A DNA stretch of 64,000 nt from the NCBI RefSeq assembly GCF_025351285.1, contig NZ_JANXWG010000038.1:1-64000 (forward strand). Reading direction: 5' to 3'. The translations under genes were made by a program, and so were the position numbers. The DNA is from Novosphingobium sp. (lineage in GTDB: Bacteria; Pseudomonadota; Alphaproteobacteria; Sphingomonadales; Sphingomonadaceae). Below the pieces are notes generated by a model. That model had not been told where the DNA came from, searched no databases, and worked only from the letters and a program-made list of their open reading frames with translations. Shown in pieces: positions 1-8,841 of the stretch; within the stretch, counting starts at the first letter, position 1; every line of letters starts with the position of its first letter.

Positions 1-438
1 GTTTCAGGCAGCGAAGACGATGTCGTCGACCACACGAACGGCGTCCGTTGGCTGTTCGAAAGTCTCACCAATAGCGATCGGCGCTTGCTGACCTATCGCG
101 AAGCGCGCCACAACATCATCGGCGATCCCTTCGATCTGACCGACGATGTGCCCTTCGCGGCTTACGAATTCCTGACCGAACCGGTCTGGCGCAGCGACCG
201 GCTGAACGCCATCAATCAGCATTTTGTCACCGCATTCCTCGATCTTCATCTCAAGCAGAAGGTTGAGCTTGCGCCATATCTCGACGTACCGACTGCTGTC
301 GCGAGTCTCGGAAGCTGGCCGCTAGCTCCCGGAGAGATGCCTGGTGACACTGTGGCCTCCGCTGCGCAGCCGGAATACTGGAGGGGCTTTCAAAGGCGGT
401 GGGCGACGGGGCTTGAGCTGGAACGCTTGCATCCATGA
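1..438 (+). CDS. alpha/beta hydrolase of the dienelactone hydrolase superfamily, 5' end outside window
   Basis: The frame is open from base 1 and ends in TGA at 436-438, so only the C-terminal 145 residues are present. The visible part begins V-S-G-S-E-D-D, which fits the loop carrying the acid of a serine hydrolase. Later it has R-H-N-I, where the catalytic histidine would sit. The order and the tail (G-F-Q-R-R-W-A-T-G-L) resemble large dienelactone-hydrolase or PAF-acetylhydrolase-like proteins. The nucleophile lies upstream of the window, so activity cannot be judged. An ATG at 85 is internal to the frame and is not the real start. A perfect 10-bp hairpin follows the stop. Confidence 0.7.
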   Translation, partial: VSGSEDDVVDHTNGVRWLFESLTNSDRRLLTYREARHNIIGDPFDLTDDVPFAAYEFLTEPVWRSDRLNAINQHFVTAFLDLHLKQKVELAPYLDVPTAVASLGSWPLAPGEMPGDTVASAAQPEYWRGFQRRWATGLELERLHP

Positions 439-447
439 CCGTCAGAC

Positions 448-476
448 CCTTTGCCCAGCATCCGCGTGGGCAAAGG
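448..476 (+). terminator. hairpin after the truncated hydrolase gene
   Basis: CCTTTGCCCA (448-457) pairs perfectly with TGGGCAAAGG (467-476) around a 9-nt loop, ten bases after the stop codon. No clear U-tract follows, so termination is inferred from the position and the stem. Confidence 0.5.
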
Positions 477-506
477 TTGGGATTGACCACCGCGGCCATC
501 TCCACT

Positions 507-528
507 ATTGACGTTTTATATATTAAGC
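507..528 (+). promoter_or_regulatory. candidate operator, site A of a three-copy shared element
   Basis: ATTGAC is followed by GTTTTA and then TATATTAAGC. It aligns without gaps to sites at 7969-7990 and 12207-12228. The invariant positions are ATTGAC at the left and a TATA-wTAA block at the right. It lies 66 bases before the amidohydrolase start and points at it. The AT-rich stretch stands out against the GC-rich surroundings. The internal spacing does not fit a sigma-70 -35/-10 pair, so an operator is more likely than a promoter core. Confidence 0.5.
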
Positions 529-594
529 AAACTGAGTCGCGCAATTGGGCGGGCTGCTGCCGCTCTTCGCGACATCGGGAGGGGAGGGCAGCTC

Positions 595-1761
595 ATGACA
601 TACGCCGGACAGCGCAGGATCATCGATGTGGACAGCCACCTGATTGAGCTGGAGGATTTCCTCTACCAGACCGCCACCGAGGCCGAAAAGGCGGCGATCC
701 CTTCGATGCTCGACCAGAAGCCGGTGATCCAGAAGCGCGAACGGCTCGAACTGGGGCGCGAGCAGCACGCCGCCCGGCAGTCCGATCCCGCGCTGGCCGC
801 GCGTTTCGAGGCGCAGATCCTCGACAATACGCAAGTCGGCTGGGGCCGGCTCGGCGCATTCGATCCGGCCGAGCGGTCGCGCGCGCTCGACTTGTTCGGC
901 TATGAAATCCAACTGATCCTGCCCACCTTCACCTTCCACCAGTTCTATAACGACCCCGATCCTGCGGTGCGCGAAGCCGGCACGCGCGCGCTCAATCGCG
1001 CGATGGGCCGGTTCTGCCAGCACGATCGACGGATGCGCGCGGTGGGCTACATCCCGCTCGGGTTCGGGCAGGAACGGGCGCTCGACATCATGGCGGAGGG
1101 CCTCACCGACGGCTGCTACACCTTCGCGATCGACACCAACGAGAGCAACGATGCCGCGCGATCCTACACCCATCGCGACTTCGACCCGGTGTGGGCGAAG
1201 TTCGTCGAATGCGGCATCCCGGTGGTCTCGCACGTGGCGCTCAACGGCCATTACGATCCGGTTTCGCCCAGCTTCCGCAACAACGGCCGCGTGTTCCACG
1301 AAATCGGCGACGATGCCCCTGCCGGCGAAGTGGGCGTGCTCACCATCGCCAATTCGGTGCAATTGTTCCTGGGCGCGATGATTTTCGACGGCGTGTTCGA
1401 ACGGCACCCCGCCTTGCGCGTGATATCGATGGAGCATGGCTGCATCTGGCTTCCCGGCTGGCTGAAGATGCTCGATTTCACCGCCGGCGTGTTCAAGCGG
1501 TTGCGCCCCTTTGCCGAGGCGCCGTCGGAAACCGCCCGGCGGCACATCCGCGTTGCGCCGTTCGCGGGCGAGCCGGTCGGCTGGGTGATCGACCAGGTCG
1601 GGTCAGGAATGCTGGTCTACGCATCCGATTATCCGCACCCCGAAGGCTCGGCCGACCCGATCGGCAAGTTCGAGGAAACAATGACCAACTGCGATCCAGC
1701 GGTGCTCGACGCGTTCTATTTCGGTAACATGGCCGAAATCCTGCAACCGGTCGGGGCCTGA
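595..1761 (+). CDS. amidohydrolase family 2 (TIM-barrel metal-dependent hydrolase/decarboxylase)
   Basis: This encodes 388 residues with the plan of the amidohydrolase-2 family, which includes ACMSD-like and gamma-resorcylate-type decarboxylases. The N-terminus carries D-V-D-S-H-L-I-E, the usual metal-binding first strand in variant form. There is a central S-H-V-A segment and a C-terminal Y-A-S-D-Y-P-H-P-E-G, where the conserved aspartate lies. The open frame extends to 508, but the ATG at 595 follows a strong GGGAGGGGAGGG ribosome site and begins right at the family's N-terminus. It heads a run of five closely packed catabolic genes behind operator candidate A. The reaction could be hydrolysis or non-oxidative decarboxylation; the substrate is unknown. 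Confidence 0.8.
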   Translation: MTYAGQRRIIDVDSHLIELEDFLYQTATEAEKAAIPSMLDQKPVIQKRERLELGREQHAARQSDPALAARFEAQILDNTQVGWGRLGAFDPAERSRALDLFGYEIQLILPTFTFHQFYNDPDPAVREAGTRALNRAMGRFCQHDRRMRAVGYIPLGFGQERALDIMAEGLTDGCYTFAIDTNESNDAARSYTHRDFDPVWAKFVECGIPVVSHVALNGHYDPVSPSFRNNGRVFHEIGDDAPAGEVGVLTIANSVQLFLGAMIFDGVFERHPALRVISMEHGCIWLPGWLKMLDFTAGVFKRLRPFAEAPSETARRHIRVAPFAGEPVGWVIDQVGSGMLVYASDYPHPEGSADPIGKFEETMTNCDPAVLDAFYFGNMAEILQPVGA

Positions 1762-1767
1762 TTCGGA

Positions 1768-2736
1768 ATGTCGGAAAAAGTACACAATCCCTGGCCCAAT
1801 TCCGGAAACGACAAATTGGTTGAACTCGATATCGCTGCGATACGCGCGCACCTTGCAGCGAACAACGGCCTCAAGGGCCTCGACGTCTTGCGACCCGCAG
1901 ACATGGCGCGCGCGGTCGAGCTGTTCCGCCGCGACGGCTTCGTGGTGATCGCCGATGTGCTGAACCCCGAGCAAACCGACTTTCTCAAGCGCGGCTGCGA
2001 TGAAGTCGCCGCCGAGATCCTGGCACTCGATACCGCGCGCAACGGCAACCGCGGTTCACACCGCTATTCATTCGGCGGATCGAGCCTGACCCGCAGCCAG
2101 TTACACCGGCCCGAATGGCAGATGATGCTCGAAGTGCCGTTTGTCGATGACCTGGTCAGCGCGATTTTCGGATCACCGCATTATGCCTTGCGCGCGGCGA
2201 GCGGCGATTTCTGCCTGCCCGGCGCGCTCGGCTACCAGCCACTGCATTCTGACGTGGGCGACTGGCGCAGCACCGAGCAATCGCCGTTCAGCGCCTTCGT
2301 CGATCCCCGCGGGCAGATGACCGTCCGCGACCTGCCGTGCCCTTACGTCTGCGTCAATTTCCTGCCGCAGGACATCACCCCGCTCAACGGGCCGACCCGG
2401 CAGATCGCCGGCACCCAGCATTCGCGCGCACCGATCCCGACGCTGGAGGACGAGCCCGAATGGATGCGGCTCAGCACCGTCTGCCCGGCGCCGGCCGGCG
2501 CGATCATGGTGCGCGACGTGCGTGCATGGCACGGTGGCACGCCCAATGTTTCCGATGAAATGCGCGCGATCCCCAACCTGGAATTCTACGCGCCGTGGTT
2601 CCACGAACCGATCGTGCCGGGCATCGGCTTTGCCGAACACAAGCAGCTTTCGTCGCGCGCGCAATATCTCAGCCGCTTTTGCGTGGCGGATTCGGGCGCA
2701 CCGCTGGTGACCGGTGCGACGCTGTGGGCGCCGTGA
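1768..2736 (+). CDS. phytanoyl-CoA dioxygenase (PhyH) family Fe(II)/2-oxoglutarate oxygenase
   Basis: This is a 322-residue protein of the PhyH superfamily. The iron-binding facial triad is visible as H160-S-D162 and H255, and an arginine follows at R-A-I-P for 2-oxoglutarate. The early segment F-R-R-D-G-F-V-V-I-A-D-V-L is the usual family opening. Such enzymes hydroxylate small organic molecules in the cytoplasm using O2 and 2-oxoglutarate. It starts six bases after the amidohydrolase stop and is almost joined to the aldo/keto reductase, so co-transcription is very likely. The substrate cannot be named; hydroxylation of an uptake product of this locus is an inference. Confidence 0.82.
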   Translation: MSEKVHNPWPNSGNDKLVELDIAAIRAHLAANNGLKGLDVLRPADMARAVELFRRDGFVVIADVLNPEQTDFLKRGCDEVAAEILALDTARNGNRGSHRYSFGGSSLTRSQLHRPEWQMMLEVPFVDDLVSAIFGSPHYALRAASGDFCLPGALGYQPLHSDVGDWRSTEQSPFSAFVDPRGQMTVRDLPCPYVCVNFLPQDITPLNGPTRQIAGTQHSRAPIPTLEDEPEWMRLSTVCPAPAGAIMVRDVRAWHGGTPNVSDEMRAIPNLEFYAPWFHEPIVPGIGFAEHKQLSSRAQYLSRFCVADSGAPLVTGATLWAP

Positions 2737-2737
2737 C

Positions 2738-3700
2738 GTGAACCACCGTCGTCTCGGCCGAACCGCACTCAAGGTCAGCGAACTGTGCCTGGGCACGATG
2801 AACTTCGGCCCGCGCACTGGCGAGGCGGACAGCCACGCCATCCTTGATTCCGCAATCGACCTCGGCATCAATTTCATCGACACCGCCAACCAGTACGGCG
2901 GGGATGGCGGCGTCGGCACGACCGAGACCATGCTCGGCACCTGGCTGGCGCGCGATCCCGCGCGGCGCGATCGGATCGTGCTGGCGACCAAGGTTTACGA
3001 ACCGATGTCTGCCGACATCAACGATCGCGGCTTGTCGGCCCGGCACATCATCATGGCCTGCGACGCCAGCCTGCGCCGGTTGCGCGTCGATTACGTCGAC
3101 CTTTACCAGTTTCACCACATCGACCGCGCCGCGCCGATGGACGAAATCTGGCAGGCGGTCGACCGGCTGGTGGCGCAAGGCAAGATCATCTACGCCGGAT
3201 CGAGCAACTTCCCCGGCTGGAAGATCGCGCAGGCCTGCGAAACGGCCAAAGCCAGCCACCGTCTCGGGCTGGTCGCCGAGCAAGGCCTCTACAACCTGAT
3301 CGAACGCCGCGCCGAACTGGAAGTGATCCCCGCCTGCGCCGAATACGGGCTTGGCCTGCTGGCGTGGAGCCCGCTGGCGGGAGGTCTGCTCGCCGGGGCC
3401 GGCGAAACTGGCGATCGTCGCCAGACGGGCGCCATCGCCGATGCCCGCGCGGCGCGCGCCGATCAACTCGTGCGGTTCGAAGCGCTTTGCGCCGATCTGG
3501 GCGAAACGCCCAGCGCAGTCGCGCTGGCGTGGACACTGCACCAGCCGGGCGTGACATCCGCGCTCATCGGCCCGCGTACGATCGACCAACTGGCGGCAGT
3601 GGGCCATGTGCCCGAACTGAAACTGTCGCCCGAGGCGCTAACGCGGCTCGACGCGATCTTCCCGCCTTGCGGCCCCGCGCCTGAAGCCTACGCGTGGTGA
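2738..3700 (+). CDS. aldo/keto reductase
   Basis: This is a 320-residue NAD(P)H-dependent oxidoreductase of the AKR fold. The catalytic tetrad is visible in D-T-A-N-Q-Y-G (Asp and Tyr), L-A-T-K-V-Y (Lys) and Y-Q-F-H-H-I-D (His). The C-terminal A-L-I-G-P-R-T segment fits the cofactor-binding loop. I chose the GTG at 2738, two bases after the PhyH stop, because the protein then begins V-N-H-R-R-L-G-R-T-A-L-K-V-S, the standard AKR start. An earlier in-frame start at 2714 would overlap PhyH. In this operon it probably reduces a carbonyl intermediate or oxidises a sugar or alcohol. Confidence 0.85.
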   Translation: MNHRRLGRTALKVSELCLGTMNFGPRTGEADSHAILDSAIDLGINFIDTANQYGGDGGVGTTETMLGTWLARDPARRDRIVLATKVYEPMSADINDRGLSARHIIMACDASLRRLRVDYVDLYQFHHIDRAAPMDEIWQAVDRLVAQGKIIYAGSSNFPGWKIAQACETAKASHRLGLVAEQGLYNLIERRAELEVIPACAEYGLGLLAWSPLAGGLLAGAGETGDRRQTGAIADARAARADQLVRFEALCADLGETPSAVALAWTLHQPGVTSALIGPRTIDQLAAVGHVPELKLSPEALTRLDAIFPPCGPAPEAYAW

Positions 3701-4536
3701 GCGAGGCCGCCTGGCAAAGCGGGACGGTTCCAGTCAGCGGCGGGCGCATCGCGTGGCATCGTACCGGCGGTCCCGGTCCGGCGCTGGTGCTGTCGCACGG
3801 GTTGAGCGACAATGGCCTGTGCTGGGCGCGGTTGGTTGAATTGCTGCCGCCGGTGCTCGACGTGGTCATGCTCGATGCGCGCGGCCACGGTGGCAGTTCC
3901 CGCTTCGTCGCGAACGACGCATTCGAGCCCGCGCGTGACATAGCCGAGGCGATGGACGGGCTTGGCCTGCAATCGGCTGTGATTATGGGCCATTCGGTTG
4001 GCGCGCTGGCAGCTGCGCGATTCGCGGCCACGTACCCCGAACGAACGCGTGCGCTCATCCTCGAAGACCCGCCATTGCTGCCCCAGCTTTTGCCCGCCGA
4101 ATTGACCGAGCGGCGCGCCCGCTTTGCTGAGCAGATGCGGGGCTTGCAGGCGATGAGCGATGCCGAAATCGTCGCGGTCGGGCGCGCGCAATCGCCCGGC
4201 TGGCACCACGCCGAATTCCCCGCCTGGGCCTCAAGCAAGCGACAAGTCGATCCCGATGCCCGGATCGCGCTCGATCGGTCGTGGCAGGAGATATTCGCCG
4301 CCATCCGTGCGCCCACCTTGTTGCTGCATGGCGATAGCGAGCGTGGCAGCATGGTCGACGCGGATGCCGCCGGCACCGCCGGCCGGATCAATCCGAGGAT
4401 CCGCTTGCAGGGCATCGCCGGCGCCGGCCACAACGTCCGACGGGAGAATCTGGACACTTTTGCCGCAGCGGTGAACACATTCCTGGCTCAGGAATTGCCG
4501 GAAATTTCAGGGGAAAAAGCAGAATGGCCGAGATGA
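3694..4536 (+). CDS. alpha/beta hydrolase
   Basis: This is a 280-residue alpha/beta-hydrolase. The oxyanion region is L-S-H-G-L-S-D-N, the nucleophile elbow is G-H-S101-V-G, and a C-terminal G-A-G-H-N carries the catalytic histidine. It starts with GTG at 3694 (a second GTG at 3697 is equally possible), overlapping the aldo/keto reductase stop. Its own 3' end overlaps the symporter start by 13 bases, so translation is probably coupled. Esterase, lactonase or C-C hydrolase activity are all possible; the sequence does not decide between them. Confidence 0.8.
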   Translation: MVSEAAWQSGTVPVSGGRIAWHRTGGPGPALVLSHGLSDNGLCWARLVELLPPVLDVVMLDARGHGGSSRFVANDAFEPARDIAEAMDGLGLQSAVIMGHSVGALAAARFAATYPERTRALILEDPPLLPQLLPAELTERRARFAEQMRGLQAMSDAEIVAVGRAQSPGWHHAEFPAWASSKRQVDPDARIALDRSWQEIFAAIRAPTLLLHGDSERGSMVDADAAGTAGRINPRIRLQGIAGAGHNVRRENLDTFAAAVNTFLAQELPEISGEKAEWPR

Positions 4537-5984
4537 CCATCGCGACCGGGAATCGGCCATCGCTGATCGCCGCGCCGCGGCCCCCGGTGCTGGTCAAGCT
4601 GGCCTATTGCCTTGGACAAGCCGCGCAGAACGGAGGTTTCGACGTGGCTGTCGGCTTCGTCTTCTTCTATTATTCGGCCGTCCTGGGCCTTTCGGGCACG
4701 CTGGTCGGCGCGGCACTCGCGGTCAGCCTGGCGTTCGATGCGGTGGTCGATCCAGTGGTCGGCTCGTGGTCGGACAACACGCGATCGAGGCTGGGGCGGC
4801 GCTTGCCGCTGATGATTGCCTCGATCCCGCTGATCGTGATCGCGATCGCGCTGCTCTTCGCGCCGCCCCGTGGACTGGGCTCGTCCGGCCTGTTCGTGTG
4901 GCTCGCGACGTTCTCGGTGGCAGTGCGCAGCTGCATTTCTCTGTTCAACGTGCCTTACATCGCGCTCGGGGCCGAATTGACCGCGGACTACAGCGAGCGG
5001 ACCAATATCGTCGTCTATCGCGCATTCGCCGGGCTCTTTGCCGGGTTGGTGGTGACCGCGATGGGTTTTTCGGGCTTTTTCGCCAACGGTGGCTTGCAAC
5101 GGCCAGACAGCTATCCCGGCTTCGGCCGGGCGGTCGCGGTGCTGCTGGGGGTGTGCCTGACGCTTTGCTGCCTGGGCATCGCGCGCTATGCTGCCGCACT
5201 GCCGCAGCCCGAACAGAAGCCAGGATCGACGCTGCGCCGCCTGCCGGGCGAATTGCGCGAAATCTTCGGCAACCGCAGCTTCCGCCTGCTGTTCGGATCG
5301 GCGGTCGTCACCTTCGTGGCGATCGGCGTGAACATGAGCCTCAACAACCATGCCTTCGTGTTCGTGTGGAAGATCCGCAGCGAGCAGATCCAGTTCATCG
5401 GCTATGCCTACCTCGCGGGCATCCTGCTGGGCGTAATGGGCGCGCCGTTGCTCCAGAAGGTGATGGAAAAGAAGCACGCGGTGATCATCGGGTTCCTGCT
5501 GCTGATCGGCAACTGGCTGGTGATTCAGGGGCTGATGCTGACCGGTCTCTATCACCCGGTCGGTGACACCGCGCTGCGGGCGATGGAGATCAATTCGTTC
5601 GTCGCCGGGATCGGCACGGGCTTCGTGTCGGTCGCCTATCCCTCGATGATGGCGGACGCGGCGGACGAGCACGAATTGCTTTACGGCCACCGGCGCGAAG
5701 GACTCTATTTCGCCGGGCTGGGCTTTGCCGGCAAGGCTGCGACCGGCCTTGGCGTGATGGTCGCGGGCGTCGCGCTAGACCTGATCCGCTTCCCGCACGA
5801 TCCTTCGCATTCAGGGCTTACCGCATTGCCAGGGGCGATGCAGTTCCGGTTGGTGATGATCTGGGGGCCGGTCCCGGCGGTGTTCGCGCTGGTCTCGCTG
5901 GTGATCCTGACCGCCTATGGCATCAGCCGCGCGCGCTACGCCGAGATCGCGCGCGCATTGGCCAAGGCGCGCAGCGAGGTCTGA
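4524..5984 (+). CDS. GPH-family (MelB-like) sugar:cation symporter, MFS superfamily
   Basis: This is a 486-residue inner-membrane carrier with about twelve hydrophobic segments. The cytoplasmic loop D-P-V-V-G-S-W-S-D-N-T-R-S-R-L-G-R-R is the signature of the glycoside-pentoside-hexuronide:cation symporters. The length fits the family. The ATG at 4524 has a GGGG-A-rich ribosome site and overlaps the hydrolase gene. It is the last gene of the plus-strand operon and lies tail to tail with a beta-galactosidase, which suggests import of a glycoside or an oligosaccharide. The coupling ion (H+ or Na+) cannot be told from the sequence. Confidence 0.85.
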   Translation: MAEMTIATGNRPSLIAAPRPPVLVKLAYCLGQAAQNGGFDVAVGFVFFYYSAVLGLSGTLVGAALAVSLAFDAVVDPVVGSWSDNTRSRLGRRLPLMIASIPLIVIAIALLFAPPRGLGSSGLFVWLATFSVAVRSCISLFNVPYIALGAELTADYSERTNIVVYRAFAGLFAGLVVTAMGFSGFFANGGLQRPDSYPGFGRAVAVLLGVCLTLCCLGIARYAAALPQPEQKPGSTLRRLPGELREIFGNRSFRLLFGSAVVTFVAIGVNMSLNNHAFVFVWKIRSEQIQFIGYAYLAGILLGVMGAPLLQKVMEKKHAVIIGFLLLIGNWLVIQGLMLTGLYHPVGDTALRAMEINSFVAGIGTGFVSVAYPSMMADAADEHELLYGHRREGLYFAGLGFAGKAATGLGVMVAGVALDLIRFPHDPSHSGLTALPGAMQFRLVMIWGPVPAVFALVSLVILTAYGISRARYAEIARALAKARSEV

Positions 5985-5985
5985 T

Positions 5986-7947
5986 TCAGCCGTCCAGCAC
6001 GCAGACCCCGGCGGGCGGCAGCAGCCGTTCGCCGATCAACACATTGCCGCCAACGCTATCGGGTAGCTCGACCGCGCGCGCGGAGTAGTTGAACGCGAAT
6101 GTCCGCGATCCGGCTCGGCGCAAGCGCAGGCCTTCGGGCAGCGCGTGCCACTCCAAACGCGCATCGGCCGTCGCCCGGCCCAGGACCGCATCGGTCAATG
6201 CGCCACCCGGCCAGGCGGCAAGATAGCGGACGTTGCCATGGTACCAGCCCGCGACCGTGCCATCATCGGCGATGAATTCGGCCGTCGCGTCACCCTCGAC
6301 ATGGTCGAGCCAGCGTTCGATCGTCCAGCCCGGCCCGACGTGGATCAGCCCCGGCGGCAGGCTTTCGACATGCGTCACCCGGATCGGCATGAGTCCTTGC
6401 AGGACTCCGGGCGCTAGTTCCGGCGGAATCGCAAATTCGGCAGTACGGCTGCCGCTGCGTGGACCGATGACGACTTGCCCAGCAAAACCGGCAAGCTCGC
6501 GCACGAGATTATCCGGAACGTGCGGCAGGCACGGAATGACGCACAGCGCATAGCCATCAAGCGAATGGCCGGACGGCACGATGTCGATATCGAGCCCCAT
6601 CCTGCGCATCGACGAATAGCAATCGAACGCGGCCCATAGCGCGGACAGTCCCTTGCCCTGCGGCTGGATCGCGGTGATCCAGTCAGCGTCGTAGGCGAAC
6701 ACCAGCGCCACTTTGCGCGCGGGCTCGCCCGCGGGGCCGAGCCGGGCAATGTCGTCCGCCGCCGCGCGCGCCTCGGCCAGCCCAGGCGCCGCCACGCTGT
6801 CGGGCCGCAGCAGCCCGGCGTGGTTCTGCTCCTGCGCCTGGGGAAATTGCCGCCAGCGGAAATAGCTGACCAGTTCGGCGCCGTGCGCCATCGCTTCGAG
6901 CGTCCACAACCGCACCATGCCGGGCAGCGGGGCGGGATTGTGCGCCGACCAGTTGACCGGGCCGGGTTGCTGTTCGGCCACCCACCACCTTCCGTCGGGG
7001 CGGCAGCCACGGTAAAGATCGTGGTGGAATGCGGCGATGTCGGGATGGCCCTGCCGGGCGTAAGCCAACTTGTCTTCCGGGCTGAAGCGGAAGCTGTCGA
7101 GGAAGCCCAGCGGATAGCTGTCCCATCCCACCACATCGATATCCGCCGCGACGTCGTGATGATCGAACTGCGTGAAGAAGCCCATGAAGTTGTGCATCAC
7201 GTCGCGGCCCGGCGCGTTTGCGCGCAAGATCTCGACTTGTGCGCGGTTGAACGCGACGACCTGGTCCGAGGAGAAGCGCCGGAACGCCAGCCAATGCGCG
7301 GGGTTGGCCTCGGTGACGGTCAGGTTGGGCAGGTCCACTTCGGCAAAGCTGCGGTATTCCATGCTCCAGAAGCGGTTGCCCCATGCGGCGTTGAGCGTGG
7401 CCACATCGTCATAGCGCGCTACCAGCCACACCCGGAACGCAGCGCGTGCGGCGGACGAGTAGCTGATGGCGGTATCGTGGCAGCCGTATTCGTTGTCGGT
7501 CTGCCAGGCGACGATTGCGGGATGCTGGCCATAGCGATGGGCTAGTGCCTGCGTGATTCGCACCGCCTCGGCGCGGTAGCCGGCGTGGCTGAAGCAGTAG
7601 TGGCGGCGCGACCCGAAGCCACGCGGGCGACCTTCGGCGTCGATCGCCACCATGTCGGGCATGCGGTCGACCAGCCATTTCGGCGGTGTCGCGGTGGGCG
7701 TTCCCAGAATTACGCCTAGCCCGGCACGCTCAAGCGTCGCGATGGCACGATCGAGCCAACCCCAATCGTACGTGCCGGGTTCGGGCTCGATCAGGCTCCA
7801 CGCGAATTCGCCGATCCGCACGCGGCTGAGCCCGGCTTCGACCATGCGCGTGGCGTCATCGGCCCACTGCGCCTCGGGCCAGTGTTCGGGGTAGTAGCAC
7901 ACGCCCAGCCGCATAGCGGTTCCGCTCGCTTCTGCAGGCCTGTTCAT
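5986..7947 (-). CDS. GH42 beta-galactosidase
   Basis: This is a 653-residue cytoplasmic glycoside hydrolase of family 42, of normal length. The acid/base lies in T-D-N-E153-Y-G and the nucleophile in V-A-E325-Q-Q-P-G-P-V-N-W, both matching the A4 beta-galactosidase layout. The first domain starts G-V-C-Y-Y-P-E-H-W-P, typical for GH42. I chose the ATG at 7947 because GAGGAG precedes it; a second ATG at 7914 is possible. It would release galactose (or arabinose in some members) from an imported glycoside. Its promoter region is shared with the divergent SDR gene and contains operator candidate B. Confidence 0.9.
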   Translation of the reverse strand: MNRPAEASGTAMRLGVCYYPEHWPEAQWADDATRMVEAGLSRVRIGEFAWSLIEPEPGTYDWGWLDRAIATLERAGLGVILGTPTATPPKWLVDRMPDMVAIDAEGRPRGFGSRRHYCFSHAGYRAEAVRITQALAHRYGQHPAIVAWQTDNEYGCHDTAISYSSAARAAFRVWLVARYDDVATLNAAWGNRFWSMEYRSFAEVDLPNLTVTEANPAHWLAFRRFSSDQVVAFNRAQVEILRANAPGRDVMHNFMGFFTQFDHHDVAADIDVVGWDSYPLGFLDSFRFSPEDKLAYARQGHPDIAAFHHDLYRGCRPDGRWWVAEQQPGPVNWSAHNPAPLPGMVRLWTLEAMAHGAELVSYFRWRQFPQAQEQNHAGLLRPDSVAAPGLAEARAAADDIARLGPAGEPARKVALVFAYDADWITAIQPQGKGLSALWAAFDCYSSMRRMGLDIDIVPSGHSLDGYALCVIPCLPHVPDNLVRELAGFAGQVVIGPRSGSRTAEFAIPPELAPGVLQGLMPIRVTHVESLPPGLIHVGPGWTIERWLDHVEGDATAEFIADDGTVAGWYHGNVRYLAAWPGGALTDAVLGRATADARLEWHALPEGLRLRRAGSRTFAFNYSARAVELPDSVGGNVLIGERLLPPAGVCVLDG

Positions 7948-7968
7948 GCGGTCGCCACTCCTCAGCTT

Positions 7969-7990
7969 ATTGACTTATTGTATAATAAAG
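7969..7990 (+). promoter_or_regulatory. candidate operator, site B of the shared element
   Basis: ATTGAC is followed by TTATTG and then TATAATAAAG, aligned without gaps to sites A and C. It contains a small dyad (TTATT and AATAA arms around GTAT). It sits in the 96-bp divergent region between the GH42 gene and the SDR gene, so it could control both. Confidence 0.5.
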
Positions 7991-8043
7991 CGCAGACATT
8001 CCTGCAAGCTTGGAGCAGCAAGTATCATACCGGGAGGAATGCC

Positions 8044-8799
8044 ATGTTTGATCTGAAAGGTCATGTCGCGCTGGTGACCGGCGGTAACATGGGCCTGGGG
8101 CTGGGCATGGCGCGGGGCCTCGCCAAGGCAGGGGCGTCGATTGCAATCTGGGGCCGCAATGCCGAGCGCAACGCCTCGGCAGCGGCCGAACTGCGCGAGC
8201 TGGGTGCAGATGCGGCGGACTTTGCCTGCGACGTCACCGATGCGGCGGCGGTCGATGCGGCGATGGCCGCGACGCTAGAACGGTTCGGCCGGCTCGACAG
8301 CTGCTTCGCCAACGCCGGCGGATCGGGTGTGCGCGGACCGTTCCTGAGCCTGGAACCACACGCCTGGCGCGATACGATGGATCTTAACTTCCACAGCGTG
8401 GTCAATACCTTGCGCGCGGCTGGCAAGCACATGGCCGAGGCCGGACACGGCGGGCGGCTGGTGGTGACTTCGTCGGTCGCGTCGATCATCGGGCTGCCGG
8501 GTGGTGGCTATTCGTCTTCCAAGGCGGCGGTCAACGGACTGGTGCGGCAACTGGCGATCGAGCTTGGCCAGGCGCAGATCACCGTCAACGCGATCCTGCC
8601 AGGCTATATCGAAACCGAAATGTCGCTTGATACGCCGACCGCATTCCGCGCCGCGCCGCTGCGGCGGACCCCGTCGGGCAAGATCGGCACGCTCGAGGAC
8701 ATGGAGGCAATCGCGGTCTTCCTCGCTTCGCCCGGGTCGCGGTTGATGACGGGGCAATGCCTGGTGCTCGACGGCGGATACACGATCTTTCCGATGTAA
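8044..8799 (+). CDS. SDR-family NAD(P)-dependent dehydrogenase
   Basis: This is a 251-residue classical short-chain dehydrogenase. The cofactor loop is T-G-G-N-M-G-L-G (12-19), N-A-G-G is present, and the catalytic residues are S143, Y156 and K160 (Y-S-S-S-K). The C-terminal G-Q-C-L-V-L-D-G-G-Y is standard. A longer open frame begins at 7882, but the ATG at 8044 follows GGGAGGAATGCC and matches the family start. It oxidises or reduces a hydroxyl/carbonyl group, possibly of galactose or of the aglycone. Transcription probably starts in the region holding operator candidate B. A strong hairpin lies right after its stop. Confidence 0.88.
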   Translation: MFDLKGHVALVTGGNMGLGLGMARGLAKAGASIAIWGRNAERNASAAAELRELGADAADFACDVTDAAAVDAAMAATLERFGRLDSCFANAGGSGVRGPFLSLEPHAWRDTMDLNFHSVVNTLRAAGKHMAEAGHGGRLVVTSSVASIIGLPGGGYSSSKAAVNGLVRQLAIELGQAQITVNAILPGYIETEMSLDTPTAFRAAPLRRTPSGKIGTLEDMEAIAVFLASPGSRLMTGQCLVLDGGYTIFPM

Positions 8800-8807
8800 G
8801 TGCAGCG

Positions 8808-8841
8808 GCGTTGCAAGCGCGGAGCAAGGCGCTTGCAACGC
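8808..8841. terminator. perfect 13-bp hairpin between convergent genes
   Basis: GCGTTGCAAGCGC (8808-8820) pairs perfectly with GCGCTTGCAACGC (8829-8841) across an 8-nt loop. It fills the gap between the SDR gene and the convergent VOC gene, touching the VOC stop codon. It is therefore placed to terminate both directions. No U-tract is visible. Confidence 0.6.

Noticed and set aside
508..540. ATTGAC plus TATATT at 507-524 as a sigma-70 promoter
   Set aside because: The hexamers would be only about five bases apart in all three copies, and no fitting partner hexamer lies 16-18 bases away.
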